From positions 62,001-126,000 of the forward strand of contig NW_027490387.1 of NCBI RefSeq assembly GCF_050948175.1: a stretch of 64,000 nt of DNA, read 5' to 3'. A program made the translations under genes and the position numbers. Below, one piece after another: positions 56,064 to 64,000 of the stretch. This DNA is from Xylocopa sonorina. Lineage: Eukaryota; Arthropoda; Insecta; Hymenoptera; Apidae. The notes under the pieces were generated by a model. The model did no database searches. It was not told where the DNA came from and saw only the letters and a program-made list of their open reading frames with translations. Every line of letters starts with the position of its first letter. Position 1 is the stretch's first letter.

Positions 56064-57279
56064 TCGCAAATCATATTATACCTTACCATGAAACAGAAAT
56101 GAGATGCGATATCGCGTTTTAAGAATCATAAGAACTCTATTGCTACGATACGTAGACATCTGCAAACGCTATTTCCTTGCAAGGAAGTGTCGCATTTACA
56201 TTCATTTGAATCGTAGAGGAGGAATGCATAGCACTTCGCAAAGAATATTATATCTTATCATGAAACATAGATATGAGATGCAATATCTCGTTTTAAGAAG
56301 CATTTGAACTCTATTGCTTCGATACGTAGATATCTGCAAACGCTATTTCCTTGCAAGGAAGTGTCGCATTTACATTCATTTGAAGTGTAGACGAGGAATA
56401 CATGACACTTCGCAAATCATATTATATCTTACCATGAAACATAGAAATGAGATGCGATATCGTGTTTTAAGAAGCATTAGAACACTATTGCTACGATAGG
56501 TAGACATTTGCAAACGCTATTTCCTTGCAAGGAAGTGTCGCATTTACATTTATTTGAAGTGTAGAAGAGGAATACATGACACTTCGCAAATCATATTATA
56601 TCTTATCATGAAACATAGATATGAGATGCAATATCTCGTTTTAAGAAGCATTTGAACTCTATTGCTTCGATACGTAGATATCTGCAAACGCTATTTCCTT
56701 GCAAGGAAGTGTCGCATTTACATTCATTTGAAGTGTAGACGAGGAATACATAACACTTCGCAAATCATATTATATCTTACCATGAAACATAGGAATGAGA
56801 TGCGACATCGCGTTCTAAGAAGCATTAGAACACTACTGCTACGATACCTAGACATCTGCAGACGCTATTTCCTAGCAAGGAAGTGTCGCATTTACATTCA
56901 TTTGAAGTGTACCCGAGGAATACATGACACTTCGCAAATCATATAATTTCCTACCATGAAACGTAGAAATGAGATGCGATATCGCGTTTTATGAATCATA
57001 AGAACTCTATTGCTACGATACGTAGACATCTGCAAACGCTATTTCCTTGCAAGGAAGTGTCGCATTTACATTCAGTTGATGTGTTGTTGAGGAATACATA
57101 ACACTTCGCAAATCATATTATATTTTACCATGAATCATAGAAATGAGATGCGATATCGCGTTTTAAGAAGCATTAGAACTCTATTGCTACGATACGTAGA
57201 CATCTGCAAACGCTATTTCCTTGCAAGGAAGTTTCGCATTTACATTCATTTGAAGTGTAAACGAGGAATACATGACACT
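56064..57279 (+). repeat. 7-monomer higher-order repeat, copy 2
   Basis: Direct tandem continuation of copy 1, again opening with the two-base-deleted monomer (about 56,090). The match ends near 57,290, where CATTATATCTTACC replaces the expected start of a third copy. Part of the same block appears again at 60.45-60.99 kb, opening with the same two-base deletion near 60,440. Confidence 0.88.
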
Positions 57280-60200
57280 TCGCAAATCATATTATATCTT
57301 ACCATGAAACATAGAAATGTGATGCGATATCGCGTTTTAAGAAGCATTAGAACTTTATTGCTACGATACGTAGACATCTGCAAACGCTATTTCCTTGCAA
57401 GAAAGTGTCCCATTTACTTTCATTTGAATCGTAGACGAGGAATGCATAACACTTCGCAATGAATATTATATCTTATCTTGAAACATAGATATGAGATGCG
57501 ATATCACGTTTTAAGAATCATATGAACCCTATTGCTACGATACGTAGACATCTGCAATCGCTATTTCCTTGCAAAGAAGTGTCGCATTTACATTCATTTG
57601 AAGTGTAAACGAGGAATACATGACACTTCGCAAATCATATTATACCTTACCATGAAACATAGAAATGAGATGCGATATCGCGTTTTAAGAAGCATTAGAA
57701 CTTTATTGCTACGATACGTAGACATCTGCAAACGCTATTTCCTTGCAAGAAAGTGTCGCATTTACTTTCATTTGAATCGTAGACGAGGAATGCATAACAC
57801 TTCGCAATGAATATTATATCTTATCTTGAAACATAGATATGAGATGCGATATCGCGTTTTAAGAATCATATGAACTCTATTGCTACGATACGTAGACATC
57901 TGCAGTCGCTATTTCCTTGCAAGGAAGTGTCGCATTTACATTCATTTGAAGTGTAAACGAGGAATACATGACACTTCGCAAATCATATTATATCTTACCA
58001 TGAAACATAGAAATGTGATGCGATATCGCGTTTTAAGAAGCATTAGAACTCTATTGCTACGATAGGTAGACATCTGCAAACGCTATTTCCTTGCAAGGAA
58101 GTGTCGCATATACATTCATTTGAAGTGTAGACGAGGAATACATAACACTTCGCAAATCATATTATATCTTACCATGAAACATAGAAATGAGAAGCGATAT
58201 CGCGTTTTAAGAAGCATTAGAACACTATTGCTACGATAGGTAGACATTTGCAAACGCTATTTCCTTGCAAGGAAGTGTCGCATTTATATTCATTTGAAGT
58301 GTAGACGAGGAATACATGACACTTCGCAATGAATATTATATCTTATCTTGAAACATAGATATGAGATGCGATATCGCGTTCTAAGAATCATATGAAATGT
58401 ATTGCTACGATACGTAGACATCTGCAATCGCTATTTCCTTGCAAGGAAGTGTCGCATTTACATTCATTTGAAGTGTAAACGAGGAATACATGACACTTCG
58501 CAAATCATATTATATCTTACCATGAAACATAGAAATGTGATGCGATATCGCGTTTTCAGAAGCATTAGAACTCTATTGCTACGATACGTAGACATCTGCA
58601 AACGCTATTTCCTTGCAAGGAAGTGTCGCATATACATTCATTTGAAGTGTAGACGAGGAATACATAACACTTCGCAAATCATATTATATCTTACCATGAA
58701 ACATAGAAATGAGAAGCGATATCGCGTTTTAAGAAGCATTAGAACACTATTGCTACGATAGGTAGACAATTGCAAACGCTATTTCCTTGCAAGGAAGTGT
58801 CGCATTTACATTCATTTGAATCGTAGAGGAGGAATGCATAGCACTTCGCAAAGAATATTATATCTTATCATGAAACATAGATATGAGATGCAATATCTCG
58901 TTTTAAGAAGCATTTGAACTCTATTGCTTCGATACGTAGACATCTGCAAACGCTATTTCCTTGCAAGGAAGGGTTGCATTTACATTCATTTGAAGTGTAG
59001 ACGAGGAATACATAACACTTCGCAAATCATATTATATCTTACCGTGAAACATAGAAATGAGGTGCGATATCGCGTTTTAAGAAGCATTAGAACTCTATTG
59101 CTACGATACGTAGACATCTGCAATCGCTATTTCCTTGCAACGAAGTGTCGCATTTACTTTCATTTGAATCGTAGACGAGGAATGCATAACACTTCGCAAT
59201 GAATATTATATCTTATCATATAACGTAGATATGAGATGCAATATCTCGTTTTAAGAAGCATTTGAAATCTATTGCTTCGATACGTAGACATCTGCAAACG
59301 CTATTTCCTTGCATGGAAGTGTCGCATTTACATTCATTTGAAGTGTAGACGAGGAATACATAACACTTCGCAAATCATATTATATCATACCATGAAACAT
59401 AGAAATGAGATGCGATATCGCGTTTTAAGAATCATAAGAACTCTATTGCTACGATACGTAGACATCGGCAAACGCTATTTCCTAGCAAGGAAGTGTCGCA
59501 TTTACATTCATTTGATGTGTAGACGAGGAATACATAACACTTCGCAAATCATATAATATCCTACCATGAAACGTAGAAATGAGATGCGATATCGCGTTTT
59601 AAGAATCATAAGAACTCTATTGCTACGATACGTAGACATCTCAAACGCTATTTCCTTGCAAGGAAGTGTCGCATTTACATTTATTTGAAGTGTAGAAGAG
59701 GAATACATGACACTTCGCAAATCATATTATATCTTACCATGAAACATAGAAATGAGATGCGATATCGCGTTTTAAGAAGCATTAGAACACTATTGCTACG
59801 ATAGGTAGACATTTGCAAACGCTATTTCCTTGCAAGGAAGTGTCGCATTTACATTCATTTGAAGTGTAGACGAGGAATACATGACACTTCGCAAATCATA
59901 TTATGTCTTACCATGAAACATAGAAATGAGATGCGATATCGCGTTTTAAGAAGCATTAGAACTCTATTGCTACGATACGTAGACATCTGCAATCGCTATT
60001 TCCTTGCAACGAAGTGTCGCATTTACTTTCATTTGAATCGTAGACGAGGAATGCATAACACTTCGCAATGAATATTATATCTTATCATATAACGTAGATA
60101 TGAGATGCAATATCTCGTTTTAAGAAGCATTTGAAATCTATTGCTTCGATACGTAGACATTTGCAAACGCTATTTCCTTGCAAGGAAGTGTCGCATTTAC

Positions 60201-61079
60201 ATTCATTTGAAGTGTAGACTAGGAATACATAACACTTCGCAAATCATATTATATCTTACCATGAAACATAGAAATGAGTTGCGATATCGCGTTTTAAGAA
60301 GCAGCAGAAAACCATTGCTACGATACGTAGACATCTGCAAATGCTATTTCCTTGCAAGAAAGTGTCGCATTTACATTCATTTGAAGTGTAGACGACGGAT
60401 ATATAATACTTCGCAAATCATATTATACCTTACCATGAAACAGAAATGAGATGCGATATCGCGTTTTAAGAATCATAAGAACTCTATTGCTACGATACGT
60501 AGACATCTGCAAACGCTATTTCCTTGCAAGGAAGTGTCGCATTTACATTCATTTGAATCGTAGAGGAGGAATGCATAGCACTTCGCAAAGAATATTATAT
60601 CTTATCATGAAACATAGATATGAGATGCAATATCTCGTTTTAAGAAGCATTTGAACTCTATTGCTTCGATACGTAGATATCTGCAAACGCTATTTCCTTG
60701 CAAGGAAGTGTCGCATTTACATTAATTTGAAGTGTAGACGAGGAATACATGACACTTCGCAAATCATATTATATCTTACCATGAAACATAGAAATGAGAT
60801 GCGATATCGTGTTTTAAGAAGCATTAGAACACTATTGCTACGATAGGTAGACATTTGCAAACGCTATTTCCTTGCAAGGAAGTGTCGCATTTACATTTAT
60901 TTGAAGTGTAGAAGAGGAATACATGACACTTCGCAAATCATATTATATCTTATCATGAAACATAGATATGAGATGCAATATCTCGTTTTAAGAAGCATTT
61001 GAACTCTATTGCTACGATACGTAGATATCTGCAAACGCTATTTCCTTGCAAGGAAGTGTCGCATTTACATTCATTTGAA
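56907..61079 (+). repeat. 24-monomer higher-order repeat (4173 bp), copy 1
   Basis: From GTACCCGAGG at about 56,909 every landmark recurs 4173 bp downstream: 24 x 174 minus three bases, owing to one-base (about 59,641) and two-base (about 60,440) deletions. Rare shared features include GTGTCCCATTTAC, CATATACATTC, GAGAAGCGATATCG and GGAAGGGTTGC. About half a dozen mismatches were seen over roughly 1.5 kb, so the duplication looks recent. Confidence 0.88.
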
Positions 61080-64000
61080 GTGTACCCGAGGAATACATGA
61101 CACTTCGCAAATCATATAATTTCCTACCATGAAACGTAGAAATGAGATGCGATATCGCGTTTTATGAATCATAAGAACTCTATTGCTACGATACGTAGAC
61201 ATCTGCAAACGCTATTTCCTTGCAAGGAAGTGTCGCAATTACATTCAGTTGATGTGTTGTTGAGGAATACATAACACTTCGCAAATCATATTATATCTTA
61301 CCATGAAACATAGAAATGAGATGCGATATCGCGTTTTAAGAAGCATTAGAACTCTATTGCTACGATACGTAGACATCTGCAAACGCTATTTCCTTCCAAG
61401 GAAGTTTCGCATTTACATTCATTTGAAGTGTAAACGAGGAATACATGACACTTCGCAAATCATATTATATCTTACCATGAAACATAGAAATGTGATGCGA
61501 TATCGCGTTTTAAGAAGCATTAGAACTTTATTGCTACGATACGTAGACATCTGCAAACGCTATTTCCTTGCAAGAAAGTGTCCCATTTACTTTCATTTGA
61601 ATCGTAGACGAGGAATGCATAACACTTCGCAATGAATATTATATCTTATCTTGAAACATAGATATGAGATGCGATATCGCGTTTTAAGAATCATATGAAC
61701 CCTATTGCTACGATACGTAGACATCTGCAATCGCTATTTCCTTGCAAGGAAGTGTCGCATTTACATTCATTTGAAGTGTAAACGAGGAATACATGACACT
61801 TCGCAAATCATATTATACCTTACCATGAAACATAGAAATGAGATGCGATATCGCGTTTTAAGAAGCATTAGAACTTTATTGCTACGATACGTAGACATCT
61901 GCAAACGCTATTTCCTTGCAAGAAAGTGTCGCATTTACTTTCATTTGAATCGTAGACGAGGAATGCATAACACTTCGCAATGAATATTATATCTTATCTT
62001 GAAACATAGATATGAGATGCGATATCGCGTTTTAAGAATCATATGAACTCTATTGCTACGATACGTAGACATCTGCAGTCGCTATTTCCTTGCAAGGAAG
62101 TGTCGCATTTACATTCATTTGAAGTGTAAACGAGGAATACATGACACTTCGCAAATCATATTATATCTTACCATGAAACATAGAAATGTGATGCGATATC
62201 GCGTTTTAAGAAGCATTAGAACTCTATTGCTACGATAGGTAGACATCTGCAAACGCTATTTCCTTGCAAGGAAGTGTCGCATATACATTCATTTGAAGTG
62301 TAGACGAGGAATACATAACACTTCGCAAATCATATTATATCTTACCATGAAACATAGAAATGAGAAGCGATATCGCGTTTTAAGAAGCATTAGAACACTA
62401 TTGCTACGATAGGTAGACATTTGCAAACGCTATTTCCTTGCAAGGAAGCGTCGCATTTATATTCATTTGAAGTGTAGACGAGGAATACATGACACTTCGC
62501 AATGAATATTATATCTTATCTTGAAACATAGATATGAGATGCGATATCGCGTTCTAAGAATCATATGAAATGTATTGCTACGATACGTAGACATCTGCAA
62601 TCGCTATTTCCTTGCAAGGAAGTGTAGCATTTACATTCATTTGAAGTGTAAACGAGGAATACATGACACTTCGCAAATCATATTATATCTTACCATGAAA
62701 CATAGAAATGTGATGCGATATCGCGTTTTCAGAAGCATTAGAACTCTATTGCTACGATACGTAGACATCTGCAAACGCTATTTCCTTGCAAGGAAGTGTC
62801 GCATATACATTCATTTGAAGTGTAGACGAGGAATACATAACACTTCGCAAATCATATTATATCTTACCATGAAACATAGAAATGAGAAGCGATATCGCGT
62901 TTTAAGAAGCATTAGAACACTATTGCTACGATAGGTAGACAATTGCAAACGCTATTTCCTTGCAAGGAAGTGTCGCATTTACATTCATTTGAATCGTAGA
63001 GGAGGAATGCATAGCACTTCGCAAAGAATATTATATCTTATCATGAAACATAGATATGAGATGCAATATCTCGTTTTAAGAAGCATTTGAACTCTATTGC
63101 TTCGATACGTAGACATCTGCAAACGCTATTTCCTTGCAAGGAAGGGTTGCATTTACATTCATTTGAAGTGTAGACGAGGAATACATAACACTTCGCAAAT
63201 CATATTATATCTTACCGTGAAACATAGAAATGAGGTGCGATATCGCGTTTTAAGAAGCATTAGAACTCTATTGCTACGATACGTAGACATCTGCAATCGC
63301 TATTTCCTTGCAACGAAGTGTCGCATTTACTTTCATTTGAATCGTAGACGAGGAATGCATAACACTTCGCAATGAATATTATATCTTATCATGAAACGTA
63401 GATATGAGATGCAATATCTCGTTTTAAGAAGCATTTGAAATCTATTGCTTCGATACGTAGACATCTGCAAACGCTATTTCCTTGCATGGAAGTGTCGCAT
63501 TTACATTCATTTGAAGTGTAGACGAGGAATACATAACACTTCGCAAATCATATTATATCATACCATGAAACATAGAAATGAGATGCGATATCGCGTTTTA
63601 AGAATCATAAGAACTCTATTGCTACGATACGTAGACATCGGCAAACGCTATTTCCTAGCAAGGAAGTGTCGCATTTACATTCATTTGATGTGTAGACGAG
63701 GAATACATAACACTTCGCAAATCATATAATATCCTACCATGAAACGTAGAAATGAGATGCGATATCGCGTTTTAAGGATCATAAGAACTCTATTGCTACG
63801 ATACGTAGACATCTGCAAACGCTATTTCCTTGCAAGGAAGTGTCGCATTTACATTTATTTGAAGTGTAGAAGAGGAATACATGACACTTCGCAAATCATA
63901 TTATATCTTACCATGAAACATAGAAATGAGATGCGATATCGCGTTTTAAGAAGCATTAGAACACTATTGCTACGATAGGTAGACATTTGCAAACGCTATT
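61080..64000 (+). repeat. 24-monomer higher-order repeat, copy 2, cut by window end
   Basis: Follows copy 1 in perfect order for its 2.9 kb. Differences from copy 1 include GAAGCGTCGC near 62,449, GTGTAGCATT near 62,625, TATCATGAAACG in place of TATCATATAACG near 63,390, and the base missing at 59,641 being present here. The remaining 1.25 kb of the unit should lie beyond the window. Confidence 0.87.

Larger units (their letters stand above)
1..64000 (+). repeat. 174-bp satellite DNA array, about 368 head-to-tail monomers
   Basis: The landmark TTGCTACGAT recurs every 174 bp from base 11 to the end, always in the same orientation. Tracking its phase through the window gives about 368 monomers, with a cumulative shift of only -76 bp, of which 67 bp come from one scar at 42.96-43.23 kb. 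The consensus is about 36% GC. No stretch of unique sequence, transposon, gene or microsatellite interrupts it. Monomers of 150-180 bp, close to one nucleosome plus linker, are typical of centromeric satellites in many eukaryotes, so a centromeric or pericentromeric location is plausible. That location is inference; the tandem structure is seen directly. Both ends of the array lie outside the window. Confidence 0.98.
43231..64000 (+). repeat. Region D: AATGAATATT / GCAATATCTC subfamily
   Basis: Characteristic monomers carry CGCAATGAATATTATATC in place of CGCAAATCATATTATATC, ATAGATATGAGATG, and often GCAATATCTCG in place of GCGATATCGCG. Others have AGCAGCAGAAATCCATTG with CTGCAAATGC, TAGACTAGG, or CTGCAATCGC with TTGCAACGAAG. 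The region contains 15-, 7- and 24-monomer higher-order repeats plus 5-, 14-, 26- and 29-monomer spacings. A few related monomers also occur earlier, near 0.63, 2.72, 13.68, 38.2, 39.6 and 42.4 kb. Confidence 0.8.

Noticed and set aside
1..64000. CRISPR array
   Set aside because: The units are 174 bp and vary along their whole length. There is no short constant repeat alternating with unique spacers, and no cas genes are present.
1..64000. CENP-B box
   Set aside because: The core pattern TTCG-N4-A-N2-CGGG was sought on both strands. The consensus has CTTCGCAAATC but no CGGG, and the CCCG in GTACCCGAGG (about 55,695, 56,911 and 61,084) lacks the required partner bases.
1..64000. tRNA, 5S rRNA or other RNA gene as the source of the repeat
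   Set aside because: No A/B box pair resembling GGTTCGANTCC, no cloverleaf arrangement and no rRNA-like segment was recognised in the consensus on either strand.
1..64000. Transposable element origin or insertion
   Set aside because: No terminal inverted repeats, target-site duplications, long terminal repeats, poly-A tails or reverse-transcriptase or transposase motifs were seen; the monomer palindromes are too short and internal.

Overview
The whole window is one uninterrupted tandem satellite DNA array. The monomer is 174 bp, and about 368 monomers run head to tail in one orientation from the first base to the last. I see no gene, RNA gene, transposon, CRISPR array, simple-repeat tract or unique sequence in the 64 kb. 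The consensus monomer is about 36% GC. It holds three short dyad symmetries: TTCCTTGCAAGGAA, GCGATATCGC and CTACG-ATA-CGTAG. It also keeps nine CpG dinucleotides, more than base composition predicts. A clean array this long, with a nucleosome-sized unit and nested higher-order repeats, points to a eukaryotic centromeric or pericentromeric satellite, probably from a long-read assembly. The retained CpGs suggest a genome with little germline CpG methylation, such as many invertebrates. I cannot name the species.

Layout. Region A (1 to about 13.7 kb) is rich in monomers carrying TAGGTAGACATTCGC and contains a 21-monomer higher-order repeat (3653 bp). Region B (about 13.7-30.7 kb) is marked by an EcoRI-bearing variant (CGGAATTCATTTTAT) and a PstI-bearing variant (CTGGACATCTGCAGACGC followed by CTATCAGGGAAGTGTGGC). 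It is built from copies spaced 6, 7, 11, 13, 21 and 25 monomers apart. Region C (about 30.7-42.95 kb) is more mixed, with a 3-monomer repeat near 32 kb and copies spaced 5, 12, 14, 16 and 17 monomers apart. Two adjacent damaged monomers at 42.96-43.23 kb are the only complex rearrangement scar. Region D (about 43.2-64 kb) carries AATGAATATT and GCAATATCTC variants. It holds 15-monomer (2610 bp), 7-monomer (1216 bp) and 24-monomer (4173 bp) higher-order repeats; the 24-monomer one is almost identical between copies and looks recent.

Because 174 is 3 x 58, one forward frame of the consensus is open right through the monomer, and runs of stop-free monomers give open frames of up to 445 codons. 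I read these as by-products of repeat length, not genes: stops recur in every region, substitutions are not concentrated at third positions, and the predicted peptide is a 58-residue repeat with about a quarter Lys/Arg. The items most worth following up are the compound scar at 43 kb, the conserved dyads, the near absence of indels, and the mosaic higher-order structure, which records unequal exchange or conversion.
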